A DNA stretch of 64,000 bases from Campylobacter concisus (GTDB taxonomy: Bacteria; Campylobacterota; Campylobacteria; Campylobacterales; Campylobacteraceae), in NCBI RefSeq assembly GCF_003049735.1, contig NZ_PIRM01000005.1, positions 1-64,000 of the forward strand, given 5' to 3'. Below the pieces are notes generated by a model, which saw only the letters and a program-made list of their open reading frames with translations, searched no databases and was not told where the DNA came from. The translations under genes were made by a program, and so were the position numbers. Below, piece after piece: positions 44,767 to 54,287 of the stretch (positions are counted from its first letter, which is position 1; every line of letters starts with the position of its first letter).

Positions 44767-45901
44767 AGTTGGATTTATAGGTAGTGTGTCAAAAGAATGG
44801 ATGGGCGGATTAAACTATTTTAAAAACTTACTTTTCGCTATAAATTCTATAGAAAAAAAAGAGCTTGAAGTATTTGTTTTTGTTGGTAAAAAAATAGATA
44901 TAGAAACAAAAAGAATGTTTCAAGAATATGCAACTGTAATAGAAGATAGCGTATTTGACAGAAAAAGTATAAAATGGTTTCTTAGTAAAATAGAACAAAA
45001 AATATTTAAAACAAATATTTTGCTCGAAAATATCCTTAAAAAACATAATATACAAATACTTTCTCATGCAGCTATAACAAATTTAAAAAATGTAAAAACT
45101 ATAAATTGGATACCTGATTTTCAACATATTCATTTACCTCAAATGTTTTCTGAAAAAGAGATACAAAGTAGGAATAGAAATTTCTTAGAGTTAATACGAA
45201 ATAGTGACTTAATTGTTCTTAGTAGTTTTGATGCATTAAAAGATATGAAAAAATTTGCACCCAATTATAAAGATAAGGCAAGAGTTTTGCAATTTGTTTC
45301 GCAACCAAATAGTAGATATTTTGAACTAGATGAACATGATAAAAGTTTGTTATTGCAAAATTATGAAATAAAAGATGATTTTTTCTATATACCAAATCAA
45401 TTTTGGAAGCATAAAAATCACATGATGATATTTGAGGCCATTAGTGAATTAAAAAAAGATGGCATTGAGATTAATATTGTTTGTACTGGGTATCTAGGTG
45501 ATTATAGAAATAAAACATATATTGATGATGCAAGGGAATTTATAAAATCAAATAATCTTGAAGACAATATAAAACTTTTGGGACTCGTGGATTATGAAGA
45601 TGTTTTTGCATTGATTAAATTCTCAAAAGCAGTAATAAATCCATCTTTATTTGAGGGTTGGAGTTCTACCGTCGAAGAGTGTAAAAGTGTAGGAAAAAAT
45701 ATGATCTTATCTAACCTGGATGTGCATAAAGAACAATATCCAAATGCAGTTTTTTTTAAAAGGGATAGTATTGAATCTTTAAAAGAAGTACTAAAGTTTT
45801 ATAAGATAGAAAATAAGAGTAATGTAGAACCATTAGAAGCAAGGACAAAAAAGTTTGCAAATATTTACTCTTCAATTTGTAGAGAGGCTTTAACTCACTA
45901 G
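44759..45901 (+). CDS. Glycosyltransferase family 4
   Basis: A 380-aa GT-B enzyme: GSVSKEWMGGLNYFKNLLFAI at the start, IPNQFWKHKNHMMIFEAI, and the C-terminal EX7E-type region NPSLFEGWSSTVEECKSVGKNMILSN. Sugar donor unknown. AT-rich codon use like its neighbours. Confidence 0.82.
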   Translation: MIKVGFIGSVSKEWMGGLNYFKNLLFAINSIEKKELEVFVFVGKKIDIETKRMFQEYATVIEDSVFDRKSIKWFLSKIEQKIFKTNILLENILKKHNIQILSHAAITNLKNVKTINWIPDFQHIHLPQMFSEKEIQSRNRNFLELIRNSDLIVLSSFDALKDMKKFAPNYKDKARVLQFVSQPNSRYFELDEHDKSLLLQNYEIKDDFFYIPNQFWKHKNHMMIFEAISELKKDGIEINIVCTGYLGDYRNKTYIDDAREFIKSNNLEDNIKLLGLVDYEDVFALIKFSKAVINPSLFEGWSSTVEECKSVGKNMILSNLDVHKEQYPNAVFFKRDSIESLKEVLKFYKIENKSNVEPLEARTKKFANIYSSICREALTH

Positions 45902-45910
45902 GATATAACA

Positions 45911-46663
45911 ATGGATAAAGATATCTACTATAAAAATTATGAAGAAAAACCAACTAAACTTAGTGTAATTACAGCAGCTTATAATGCAGAAAAATTCTTG
46001 CCTAGATTGATAAAAAGTCTACATGATCAAGTTGATAAAGATTTTGAGTGGATCATTTCTGATGGAGTGTCTAGCGATAAGACTTTAGAAATTTTAAAAA
46101 GTGCCGATGGGATAAATATAAAAGTAATTTCGGGCGAAGACTTTGGGATTTATGATGCTTTAAATAGAGGCATAAAAGCTTGTAATGGAGAATTCTATCT
46201 TATTATCGGTGCTGATGATGAGCTTTATCCAAATGCTATTAAAGATTATAAGAAAGCCATAGGAGATGGTGTAGACATAATAACAGCTCGTATTGATACC
46301 AATAATGGCAAAATTGAGCCAAATAGTGGTCCAAAATGGCTTAAAGGGCAATTTCGCTATATTTCAGGACATGCTGTAGGCTCAATATACCGCACAAGTC
46401 TTCATCAAAAACTTGGTTACTATTCAAGAAAATTTCCAATAGCGGCAGATCAGCTATTTGTATTGACTGCTGCAAATTATGGAGCAAAGATAAAAGTCGT
46501 AAAAAGTGTTGTCGGTAAATTTTCAAATGATGGAGTTAGTAGTATTGATATGTTAGGGGCTCTTTGTGAATTTTACAGAGTTCAGGTGGTGATGGGCGAA
46601 AATAAATTTTTACAAACCATCCTATTTATTTTAAGACTTATTAAAAATTTTAGAAAATTATAA
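45911..46663 (+). CDS. Glycosyltransferase family 2
   Basis: A 250-aa GT-A enzyme: LSVITAAYNAEKFLPRLIKSL, WIISDGVSSDKT, DFGIYDALNRGIKACNGEFYLIIGADDEL with the DxD-like GADDE. It resembles the colanic-acid type short GT2 enzymes. Cytoplasmic face of the membrane. Sugar unknown. Confidence 0.85.
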   Translation: MDKDIYYKNYEEKPTKLSVITAAYNAEKFLPRLIKSLHDQVDKDFEWIISDGVSSDKTLEILKSADGINIKVISGEDFGIYDALNRGIKACNGEFYLIIGADDELYPNAIKDYKKAIGDGVDIITARIDTNNGKIEPNSGPKWLKGQFRYISGHAVGSIYRTSLHQKLGYYSRKFPIAADQLFVLTAANYGAKIKVVKSVVGKFSNDGVSSIDMLGALCEFYRVQVVMGENKFLQTILFILRLIKNFRKL

Positions 46664-46673
46664 AGATGTATAA

Positions 46674-47654
46674 ATGAAAGACTACGATGTTTCTATAATA
46701 GTTCCCATATATAATGTGGAGAAATATATAGAAGAATGTGCAACTACGCTTTTAGAGCAAGACTATAACAATATAGAGTATATTTTTGTAAATGATTGTA
46801 CCCTAGATAGTTCTATAAAAATTTTGAAGGACATTATTGAAAGATACCCAAATAGAATAAGCCATGTAAAAATTATTAATAAAATAAAAAATGAGGGCTT
46901 ACCGCAAGCTAGAAAAAGTGGGTTGAAAATATCAAGTGGCAAATACATTTTACATGTAGATAGTGACGACTGGGTCGATAAAGATATGGTAAGTTCTTTG
47001 ATGAGTGAAGCTAGAAAAAGTTATGCAGACATAGTTTGTTTTGACTATATTAAAGAATTTAATAAAAAAAGCGTTGTAAAAAGTTTTTTTTATACAAAAA
47101 ATTACCCAAAGTCTAATTTGAACTTTGTAAAAGCTATTTTATCTCATGAAATTTCTGTTTCCATGTGTGATAAATTGGTTAAAAGAGAGCTTTATGAAAA
47201 TGTTGAATTTCCATATTTTTCACACTGCGAAGATAGTTTTGTAAATTTACAGCTTTTTTATTGGGCAAAAAAAATTATTCACATTGCAAAACCATTTTAT
47301 CACTATAGAACAAATCCTAATTCGCTTTCTAGTAGTTTTTCAAATAATAAAAAAGCTCTTGATGATTTTTCTGATTTTAGCAGAGCTGTAAAGAAATTTT
47401 TGATACAAAAAGATCTTTTTGATGAATATTTTAAATTTCACATTCCTACTATTTTAAAATTTACTTTGGATTATTCTGAAAGTGATTTTAAAAAACAAAT
47501 AAATGCTATATGCCCAGAAGCAAATAATATAAAATATGTTTTTCAAATCAATAGAAATATAATCTATAAAATTTTATATAGCACAGTTTTTATAGGGTTC
47601 CCGCAAATTTTTGTTTTTGCAAAAAAAGTATTTATTAGGCTTAGAAATTTTTAG
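46674..47654 (+). CDS. Glycosyltransferase family 2
   Basis: A 326-aa GT-A enzyme: VSIIVPIYNVEKYIEECATTLL, YIFVNDCTLDSSI, and the DxD region YILHVDSDDWVDKDM. The C-terminal 100 residues are basic and may touch the membrane. Starts 10 bases after the previous gene. Confidence 0.87.
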   Translation: MKDYDVSIIVPIYNVEKYIEECATTLLEQDYNNIEYIFVNDCTLDSSIKILKDIIERYPNRISHVKIINKIKNEGLPQARKSGLKISSGKYILHVDSDDWVDKDMVSSLMSEARKSYADIVCFDYIKEFNKKSVVKSFFYTKNYPKSNLNFVKAILSHEISVSMCDKLVKRELYENVEFPYFSHCEDSFVNLQLFYWAKKIIHIAKPFYHYRTNPNSLSSSFSNNKKALDDFSDFSRAVKKFLIQKDLFDEYFKFHIPTILKFTLDYSESDFKKQINAICPEANNIKYVFQINRNIIYKILYSTVFIGFPQIFVFAKKVFIRLRNF

Positions 47655-47675
47655 ATTCATATTATTGGAGTTGCT

Positions 47676-48803
47676 ATGAAAATTTTTATAATCGGTAATG
47701 TCTCGTCTATGATGATAAATTTTAGAGAAGAGCTCATAAAATTACTTGTATCGAAAGGGCATGATGTCTACTGTTTAGTTAGTGACTACAATGAAGAAAG
47801 TAGAAAAAAAATAATCTCATTAGGTGCAACACCGCTTGACCACACTTTAAATGCAAAAGGACTAAATCCATTTAAAGATCTCGTGGCTACATATGATTTG
47901 GTTAAGCTATTTAGGCAGCATAGGCCAGATGCGATTTTTTCTTTTTTTGTTAAACCAGTTATTTTTGTAACTATAGCCGCAAAAATGGCAAGAGTACCAC
48001 GAATAGTAGGCATGATAGAAGGGCTCGGCGGGGCTTTTACGGTTCATAAAAATGGGCAAACAAAAAAGGCGAAAATCATCAAAACTATACAAGTTCTTTT
48101 ATATAAAATTTCACTACCATTTCTTGACGAGCTTATATTTTTAAATAATGACGATAAAAAGGACTTGATTGATAGATACAATATAAAAGTAAAATCTATA
48201 AATATCTTAGGTGGTATAGGTGTTGATCTTGATAAATTCTCATATACTAAAGCACCAACTGATCCTATAAGTTTTATTTTTATAGCAAGGCTTCTTGCAG
48301 AAAAGGGAATATTTGAGTATTTAGAGGCAGCTAAAATCGTAAAAGAAAAATATAAAGATGTAAAGTTTTATATATTTGGTAGTTTTGATGAGCACAATCC
48401 ATTTGGATTAACGCAAGAAGAACTAAAACCTTATCTTGATAGTGGCATAGTTATATATCCTGGTTTTGTAAATGATATAAAAGAACGGATAGCGGATAGC
48501 TCCATTTTTGTCTTGCCTTCATATAGAGAAGGTGTGCCAAGAAGTACGCAGGAAGCCATGGCGATAGGAAGGGCAGTAATAACCACAAATAGTGTAGGAT
48601 GTAGAGAAACTGTTGAAGATAGTGTAAATGGGTTTTTGGTACAACCATTTGATAGTAAAATTTTGGCACAAAAGATGATTTATTTTATACAAAATCCAGA
48701 AATGATAGTCCAAATGGGTATAGAAAGCAGAAAAATAGCTGAAGTAAAATTTAATATAAATGAAAAAAATGAAAGACTTGCAAAGATTATTATTGGGAAA
48801 TAG
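47676..48803 (+). CDS. Glycosyltransferase family 4 (GalNAc/GlcNAc transferase type)
   Basis: A 375-aa GT-B enzyme: IIGNVSSMMINFREELIKLLVSKGHDV, GMIEGLGGAFT, and SYREGVPRSTQEAMAIGRAVITTNSVGCRE, which carries the EX7E motif. The GLGGAF segment and overall layout resemble PglA-like transferases that add the second sugar on a lipid carrier. Last gene of the glycan locus, RBS GGAG. No clear terminator follows, only T-rich sequence. Confidence 0.85.
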   Translation: MKIFIIGNVSSMMINFREELIKLLVSKGHDVYCLVSDYNEESRKKIISLGATPLDHTLNAKGLNPFKDLVATYDLVKLFRQHRPDAIFSFFVKPVIFVTIAAKMARVPRIVGMIEGLGGAFTVHKNGQTKKAKIIKTIQVLLYKISLPFLDELIFLNNDDKKDLIDRYNIKVKSINILGGIGVDLDKFSYTKAPTDPISFIFIARLLAEKGIFEYLEAAKIVKEKYKDVKFYIFGSFDEHNPFGLTQEELKPYLDSGIVIYPGFVNDIKERIADSSIFVLPSYREGVPRSTQEAMAIGRAVITTNSVGCRETVEDSVNGFLVQPFDSKILAQKMIYFIQNPEMIVQMGIESRKIAEVKFNINEKNERLAKIIIGK

Positions 48804-48949
48804 CACATTGCTATTTTTTTACTTTTTTAATTTATAGTATTAAAGATTTTAATTTAAAAATTTAGGCTTATCTTTAGCGGGCTTATCATGATTTAAATAA
48901 TAAAACCAAGACAAGCTGGTTAGTTTTTTAAGCTAGACTTCTAACCCAC

Positions 48950-49299
48950 TAGTCCACCAACTAGTTTTTATATTGTTCTTATTGGCCTTTTGTTTTAAAA
49001 ATTCATCTTCCTCTTTTGTAGGTTTATATTCATCTTTGAAGAATTTTTCTTAGTATCAATCTTTTGCTCTAGTATCTTTCTCTCATGAATTTTATATGTT
49101 GGCTTCAGTACTAAAGATAATTTCTAAAGCTAACGCTATATGCCCTATATCATAGTGGTAGCTTACACATTTTAGCTCTTTAGGAGTGCCAAGGAGTTTT
49201 TATGACGACATGTGAGTTGCAGATATTGACTAGGTAGTTTTCATCTTTACCGATAACTGCGAAGCAAGCGTTAGCTAATTCTAAATTTATCCATTGCAT
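48950..49299 (-). pseudogene. Decayed gene next to tRNA-Val
   Basis: On the minus strand an ATG at 49299 opens a frame MQWINLELANACFAVIGKDENY ... VVIKTPWHS, then the frame breaks. The reading resumes in another frame as KELKCVSYHYDIGHIALALEII and later as KDEYKPTKEEDEFLKQKANKN. Three coding-like pieces in changed frames suggest an old small gene of unknown function. The rest of 48,804-49,377 (574 bases) holds only AT-rich sequence and the tRNA promoter. Confidence 0.5.
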
Positions 49300-49360
49300 T
49301 TACTGCTTATAAACAAATTTAATTACTAAAGAATTAAGCTAAATAAAATAGAAAATAAAA

Positions 49361-49366
49361 TATAAT
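49361..49366 (+). promoter_or_regulatory. -10 box of tRNA-Val
   Basis: A perfect TATAAT, 12 bases before the mature tRNA start. Confidence 0.6.
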
Positions 49367-49377
49367 CCCAAATCTTT

Positions 49378-49453
49378 GGTCCCGTAGCTCAGTTGGTAGA
49401 GCACTACCTTGACATGGTAGTGGTCGATGGTTCGAGTCCATTCGGGGCCACCA
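49378..49453 (+). tRNA. tRNA-Val (anticodon GAC)
   Basis: 76 bases including encoded CCA. Acceptor stem GGTCCCG/CGGGGCC (one G-U), D-arm AGCTCAGTTGGTAGAGC, anticodon stem CTACC/GGTAG with loop TTGACAT (GAC at 49411-49413), and T-loop GGTTCGAGTCC. It reads GUC and GUU codons. It sits between the glycan locus and the symporter, a common type of insertion boundary. Confidence 0.96.
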
Positions 49454-49527
49454 CTTCTAACAAAACATCCTAAACAAGAGATTTAAAAATTAATTATTAG
49501 TAAATTTTCTAAAGATGTGGTAAAGAT

Positions 49528-50961
49528 TTATTTCAAATAATCTTTCACATCATACTCTTTGCCAGCATCGTGATCTTTTAAAAGCTTTGCCACGATAGGG
49601 CTTAAAATGATGATGGCAATTAAATTTGGTACGACCATCAAGCCATTAAACATATCTGCTAGGCTCCAGACAAAATCAACCTTTTGCAAGCTTCCCAAAA
49701 AGACAAAAACGACTACCAAAATTTGAAACGCTCTGACCGCTTTTGCCCCAAGAAGGTATCTTACGTTGATCTCAGCAAAATAGTACCATCCAAGAATCGT
49801 TGTAAATGCAAAGAAAAATAGGCAAACAGCTACGAAACTATATCCGCCAACCTTGCCAAAGATATGCGATGAGAAGGCTTCTTGCACTAAGGTTATACCT
49901 GTAAAGACTGCTTTACCATTTTCAAAGCTAATAACATTTGCAGTGAGCACTACAAAAACGGTTATATTTAAAACGATAAAAGTATCTACAAAGACGCTCA
50001 TTATGCCAAGTACGGCTTGATCGACTGGGTGTTTGACGTTTGCAGCAGCGTGTGCGTGTGGAGTTGAGCCCATACCGGCTTCATTACTAAAAAGACCCCT
50101 TGCGATGCCGTATCTCATCGCAGCTGCTATGCTGGCTCCAGTAGCTCCACCCCACGCAGCTGAGGGATCAAATGCGGCTTTGTAGATAAGCAAAACTGCA
50201 TCTGGGATTTCGTGAAAATTTAAAGCGATAATGATTAGTCCAACACCTACATAAAGCAAAGCCATCAAAGGCACAATCTTTTCAGCTACTCTTGCGATCG
50301 CCTTTACGCCACCTATAAAGATGACAGCGCAGACGATTGCTAAAAAAGCTCCAGTTATCCACTGAGGTATACCAAAGGCACCTTTAAAGCCGTCTGAGAT
50401 CGAGTTTGCTTGCACCATATTTCCGATAAAGCCAAGTGCGATAATGATAGCGATAGCGAAAAATCCAGCTAAAATTTTTGCCCATTTTCCTTTTAATCCA
50501 CGACTTATATAAAATGCCGGACCGCCTATCGTGTGCCCGCTATCGTCTTTTGTGCGGTAAATTTGAGCTAGGCAAATTTCAGCAAAATTTGTAGCCATGC
50601 CTAAAAACGCAGCGCACCACATCCAAAATATCGCTCCAGGACCACCCATGATAAGAGCTGTTGTCGCACCTACTAGATTGCCAGTGCCAACTTGTGCGGC
50701 GATTGCGGTTGCAACTGCTTGAAACTGGCTCATGCCAGCCTTGCCAGCAGCTTCGCCGTGAAGTGAGAAATTCCCAAAAAGCTCTCTTAGACCCATTTTA
50801 AACTTAAAAATTTGAACAAACCCAAGCCTAATAGTAAAAAATAGTCCAGTGCCGCAAAGTAGGGTAATAAGGAAGTATGGACCCCAAAGAAATGAATTTA
50901 TACTTTCAACACAATTATTTAAAATTTCAGCAAAATTTGTAGGCATTTTCTTGACTTTCAT
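49528..50961 (-). CDS. Alanine/glycine:cation symporter (AGCS family)
   Basis: A 477-aa membrane protein with about 11 helices. Family motifs are GTGLFFTIRLGFVQ near the N-terminus, ATAIAAQVGTGNLVGATTAL, IGGPAFYISRGL and GIARGLFSNEAGMGSTPHAHAAA. It takes up alanine or glycine with Na+. ATG at 50961 gives MKVKKMPTNF; a second ATG lies 5 codons in. No operon partner. The transcript ends in AT-rich DNA beside the tRNA gene. Confidence 0.92.
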   Translation of the reverse strand: MKVKKMPTNFAEILNNCVESINSFLWGPYFLITLLCGTGLFFTIRLGFVQIFKFKMGLRELFGNFSLHGEAAGKAGMSQFQAVATAIAAQVGTGNLVGATTALIMGGPGAIFWMWCAAFLGMATNFAEICLAQIYRTKDDSGHTIGGPAFYISRGLKGKWAKILAGFFAIAIIIALGFIGNMVQANSISDGFKGAFGIPQWITGAFLAIVCAVIFIGGVKAIARVAEKIVPLMALLYVGVGLIIIALNFHEIPDAVLLIYKAAFDPSAAWGGATGASIAAAMRYGIARGLFSNEAGMGSTPHAHAAANVKHPVDQAVLGIMSVFVDTFIVLNITVFVVLTANVISFENGKAVFTGITLVQEAFSSHIFGKVGGYSFVAVCLFFFAFTTILGWYYFAEINVRYLLGAKAVRAFQILVVVFVFLGSLQKVDFVWSLADMFNGLMVVPNLIAIIILSPIVAKLLKDHDAGKEYDVKDYLK

Positions 50962-51081
50962 TGGTGTAGTTTAGAGAGCGAGTATATTTAAAAAAATATA
51001 AAATTAGAATAAATAAGAAAAATTTTTTAGCTTAGCTTAAAATTTTGTACTAGTTTTCGGCTTACTCATGGCAAGCGTGTT

Positions 51082-51375
51082 TTAGATGGCTTTTGTGAGA
51101 AATTTGCAATCTTTCTTGCATGAACATAACTTGGCAAAACGTACTTGGCTCTTAGTTTTGCTAAAAATCTTATAAAGCACGTTACAAGTAGCTTTGGCGT
51201 TAAATTTTGCTTCATTGTTATTTGTTAGATTTACCATATTTTGTCCGCTGTTTGACTTGCTGGTAGCCAGGCTCTGTGTCAAATTTTTCTCGCAGATCGC
51301 CGCCCAAAGCTGTTTAAAAATTTCTGGAAATCCGCTTGCTATGCCATAAGCCGTCGTTAATCTACCCCAAGGCAC
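51082..51375 (-). CDS. Uncertain small ORF downstream of rarA
   Basis: 97 codons from a GTG. The frame stays open about 24 codons upstream (as far as a TAG near 51430) without an ATG, which suggests a gene that lost its start or was never one. Content is basic with six cysteines, mostly in the last 35 residues. I recognise no family. It may be a decayed gene; coding status is doubtful. Confidence 0.3.
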   Translation of the reverse strand: MPWGRLTTAYGIASGFPEIFKQLWAAICEKNLTQSLATSKSNSGQNMVNLTNNNEAKFNAKATCNVLYKIFSKTKSQVRFAKLCSCKKDCKFLTKAI

Positions 51376-51433
51376 GTATTCTATCTTTAAATTTAAAACA
51401 GCCCTTTCAAATTGACAGAGTAAAGCCTAATAT

Positions 51434-52618
51434 TTAACCCTTGGATTTTATTTTCTCTAGCCACTCATTTAGCGTTTTTTCAAAGCCTATGCCCTTGCTT
51501 TTGTAAAAAACGAGCGGTTTTTCTAGGTATTTTTGCTCGACCCAGCCGCCAAAATCATGCGGATAAAGGTAGTCTTTGCTCTCTTTTGTGTGATTTTTTA
51601 GGTATGGTGGAATCTTTAAAATTTCTTCGCTTTGCACGTATCTTAGAGCGGCATTTATCGCGTTGTAGCTGGAGTTTGACTTTGGCGAGCTAGCTAGATA
51701 GATAGCACACTGAGCCAGTATGATCCTAGCCTCTGGAAAGCCTATCTCTTTTACCGCGCTTAGCGTGCTTGCGGCTAAATTTAGCGCATGTGGGTTTGCA
51801 TTGCCGATGTCTTCGCTGGCAAATATCGCCATCCTTCTGGCGATGAAGTCCGCACTCTCGCCAGAGTCTATGAGCCTTGCGAGATAGTATATGACGGCGT
51901 TTTCGTCGCTTCCACGCAGGCTTTTTATAAAAGCGCTTGCTAGCTCGTAGTGCGTGTCGTCCTCTTTTGCCCCCTCTTTTAAGGCGTTTTGGCGAAGTGT
52001 TTTTAAATTTTCTAGGCTCACATTTTCATCAAGCGTGATGGCAAATTCTAGTAAATTTAGCATAGCTCTTGCGTCACCGCCGCTACTTTTAAAGAGATAC
52101 TCCTTCGCCTCCTCGTCAATGCTAAATGAAATTTGCTCTCTTATCTTGCCAAGAAGCTCCTCAAAATCGCCACTGCTAAGCGGTCTAAACTCAAAGAGCA
52201 TCGAGCGACTTCTGATGCCTGAGCTTAGCGTGAAAAAGGGATTTTCCGTGCTAGCGCCGATGACTAGGGCTTTGTAGTTTTCCATGGGGATGAGTAGCGC
52301 TTCTTGTTGGGTTTTGCTAAGTCTGTGGATCTCGTCTATGAAAAAGAGTGGTTTATTTAGGGCGTTTTCGTAGTTTTTTAAAATTTTACGAAAGTCATCT
52401 ATCTTTAAATTTCCGCCGTCAAACTCGTAAAAGTCGTAGTTTGCCCCGCTTGCCACTGCTCTTGCAAAGCTTGTCTTGCCACAGCCTGCTGGACCATAAA
52501 ATATGGAGTGCGGGATTTTGCTAGAGGCTATAAATTTTAAAAATGCCGCTTTAACCACTTTTTGACCGCAAATTTCATCTAAATTTTTTGGTCTAAACAT
52601 CAGTGCAAGTGAGCTCAA
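51434..52618 (-). CDS. rarA: Replication-associated recombination protein A (AAA+ ATPase)
   Basis: A 394-aa protein: RPKNLDEICGQKVV at the start, Walker A YGPAGCGKTSFA, Walker B LFFIDEIHRLSK, sensor 1 VIGASTENPFF and the RarA C-terminal segment ASEDIGNANPHALNLA and DYLYPHDFGGWV. It acts at stalled replication forks. Shorter than E. coli RarA (447 aa). The upstream gene ends 10 bases before its start, so they are probably cotranscribed. Confidence 0.93.
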   Translation of the reverse strand: MSSLALMFRPKNLDEICGQKVVKAAFLKFIASSKIPHSIFYGPAGCGKTSFARAVASGANYDFYEFDGGNLKIDDFRKILKNYENALNKPLFFIDEIHRLSKTQQEALLIPMENYKALVIGASTENPFFTLSSGIRSRSMLFEFRPLSSGDFEELLGKIREQISFSIDEEAKEYLFKSSGGDARAMLNLLEFAITLDENVSLENLKTLRQNALKEGAKEDDTHYELASAFIKSLRGSDENAVIYYLARLIDSGESADFIARRMAIFASEDIGNANPHALNLAASTLSAVKEIGFPEARIILAQCAIYLASSPKSNSSYNAINAALRYVQSEEILKIPPYLKNHTKESKDYLYPHDFGGWVEQKYLEKPLVFYKSKGIGFEKTLNEWLEKIKSKG

Positions 52619-52628
52619 ATTTTTTCCT

Positions 52629-53156
52629 TTACTTTGCTGGTTTTGGCAAAATTTTAGCTTTCGCGCTAAGACTTTCTATCTTAAACTCATAAATTTTAGT
52701 GATCTTTAACCCATACTGAGCCGCTGTTTCAAAGGTACTCATCGCGTAGGCTGTGTATTTTAGGCTGAGGATTTTTAAAATTTCATATTTTTTAGCCTCG
52801 TCTGTGATCTCGTAAACTCTAGTTTTTGCGATGGCACTTTTGTACTCAGTCGTAAAAACCTTGCCTCCAAGCGCCTTGCCATCGTCTTTTATTGCATCTA
52901 GCTCGCTTTCGCTTAGATGCGGGACTTTGTTAAAACTAACGCAGACAAACTCTACTTTTCGTCCATCTTGAAGTAGTTTTGCCTTACAGCCAGCGGTAGC
53001 TCCGTGTATAAAAATGCTCTCACCAACCCTAACTGGCGAGATCGGCACGCTAAAAATTTCTCCCTCATCATCCACGCATGAGATCACCGCGTATTCGCAA
53101 TCATCGATAATCTCAAGTGCCTCATCGCGACTAAGCTCTCTATCTTTTCGCCTCAT
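52629..53156 (-). CDS. Pyridoxamine 5'-phosphate oxidase-like flavin-fold protein
   Basis: A 175-aa protein of the split-barrel FMN-binding fold, NimA-like subgroup: MRRKDRELSRDEALEIIDDCEYAVIS at the start, ISPVRVGESIFIHGATAGCKAKLL and KYTAYAMSTF. Relatives bind FMN or haem and some reduce nitroimidazoles; a role in nitro-compound defence is possible but not shown. First gene of the rarA transcript. Confidence 0.82.
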   Translation of the reverse strand: MRRKDRELSRDEALEIIDDCEYAVISCVDDEGEIFSVPISPVRVGESIFIHGATAGCKAKLLQDGRKVEFVCVSFNKVPHLSESELDAIKDDGKALGGKVFTTEYKSAIAKTRVYEITDEAKKYEILKILSLKYTAYAMSTFETAAQYGLKITKIYEFKIESLSAKAKILPKPAK

Positions 53157-53235
53157 TTTTCATCCTTTTTTTGCAAAATATTTTAAAATTTAAGTGCTTA
53201 AAGGCTAGTATAACGCAAAAATTTCAAGGAAAAAT

Positions 53236-53529
53236 ATGAAAAAATCTCTAATTTTTGCCCTTTTGCTGGGTGTAAATTTATTTGGTGTAAGCGAGGTTTG
53301 CAAGGAGTATGTCAAGCAAAGTAGGCTCTATCTTGACGAGCTTTATGCCAAAGAGAGCAAACGACTTGCAGGTGATGAGAAGGCGCTAAGGCTTTTTGAG
53401 CTTAAATTTGACGAGTTTAAGCAAAGACAAATCGGCCAAGAGGCGATGATAATGCAAAATAAAGACGAGAAATTTTGCAAAAGCGAGCTAGAAAAGGTAA
53501 ATAAGCTTCTTTCTGAGCTTAAAAAATAG
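53236..53529 (+). CDS. Small secreted protein, unknown function
   Basis: A 97-aa protein with a clear signal peptide (MKKSLIFALLLGVNLFG) and a charged helical body. Two cysteines (C22 and C83) could form a disulfide. No lipobox. A TATAAC box at 53209 and AAGGA RBS support expression. It converges with ung, whose stop codon is 1 base away. No family recognised. Confidence 0.7.
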   Translation: MKKSLIFALLLGVNLFGVSEVCKEYVKQSRLYLDELYAKESKRLAGDEKALRLFELKFDEFKQRQIGQEAMIMQNKDEKFCKSELEKVNKLLSELKK

Positions 53530-53530
53530 C

Positions 53531-54223
53531 TCAAATTTTAGCGTTTAAGTCCCACTCGATGGGCGTTTTGCCGTGGTTTGCTAGGTAGATATTTGCCTTT
53601 GAAAAGTGCCTGCAGCCAAAAAATGCCCCACGAGCTAGCGGACTTGGGTGGGCTGCTTCTAAAATGAGGTGCTTGCTAGCAGCTATAAGTGGCGCTTTTG
53701 CCTTGGCTGGGTTGCCCCAGAGCATGAAAACTACGTTTTGTAAATTTTCACTTATCTTTCTTATAACTGCGTCAGTAAAACCCTGCCAACCAAAGCTTGC
53801 ATGAGAATTTGCCGCTCCAGCGCTAACACTTAAAGTTGAGTTTAGTAGTAGCACGCCTTGCTTTGCCCATTTTGTGAGATCACCACTATTTGGCTCTTTT
53901 ATGCCAAGATCAGCGTAAATTTCTTTATAGATATTTACAAGGCTTGGCGGGACTTTTACGTCACTAGGCACTGAAAAGCTTAATCCCATGGCTTGATTTG
54001 CACCGTGGTATGGATCTTGGCCTAGGATGACGACCTTGATAGAGTGAAACGGCGTTAGATTAAATGCGTTAAATATAAGCGCACTTGGTGGATAGACGAC
54101 GCCAGCGCTCTTTGCTTTTAAGAAATTTTCTTTGATGCGAGCGAAATTTTCACTCAAAAACTCATCTTTTAGCACCTCTTTCCAGCTTGGCTCGATCTTT
54201 ACATCGTCTAAATTTATTTGCAT
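53531..54223 (-). CDS. ung: Uracil-DNA glycosylase (family 1)
   Basis: A 230-aa enzyme: water-activating motif GQDPYHGANQAMGLSFSVP (about 69), uracil pocket LLLNSTLSV and VFMLWGNPAK, and the minor-groove loop HPSPLARGAFFGCRHFSKAN. The usual HPSPLSAH is here HPSPLARG, a small variation in the loop. It removes uracil from DNA. It overlaps no gene and is divergent from the YbaK-type gene. Confidence 0.95.
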   Translation of the reverse strand: MQINLDDVKIEPSWKEVLKDEFLSENFARIKENFLKAKSAGVVYPPSALIFNAFNLTPFHSIKVVILGQDPYHGANQAMGLSFSVPSDVKVPPSLVNIYKEIYADLGIKEPNSGDLTKWAKQGVLLLNSTLSVSAGAANSHASFGWQGFTDAVIRKISENLQNVVFMLWGNPAKAKAPLIAASKHLILEAAHPSPLARGAFFGCRHFSKANIYLANHGKTPIEWDLNAKI

Positions 54224-54250
54224 TTTCCTGCCTTTTGTAAGTTTTAGCAG

Positions 54251-54256
54251 TATAAT
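54251..54256 (+). promoter_or_regulatory. -10 box of the YbaK-type gene
   Basis: A perfect TATAAT. Transcription would start near 54263, consistent with a GTG start at 54288 and not with the longer open frame from 54132. Confidence 0.6.
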
Positions 54257-54287
54257 TTTAACTAAAATTTATCTAAAGGAAAGAGCT

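Noticed and set aside
54132..54287. 52-codon N-terminal extension of the YbaK-type protein
   Set aside because: It overlaps ung on the other strand and starts before the TATAAT at 54251.
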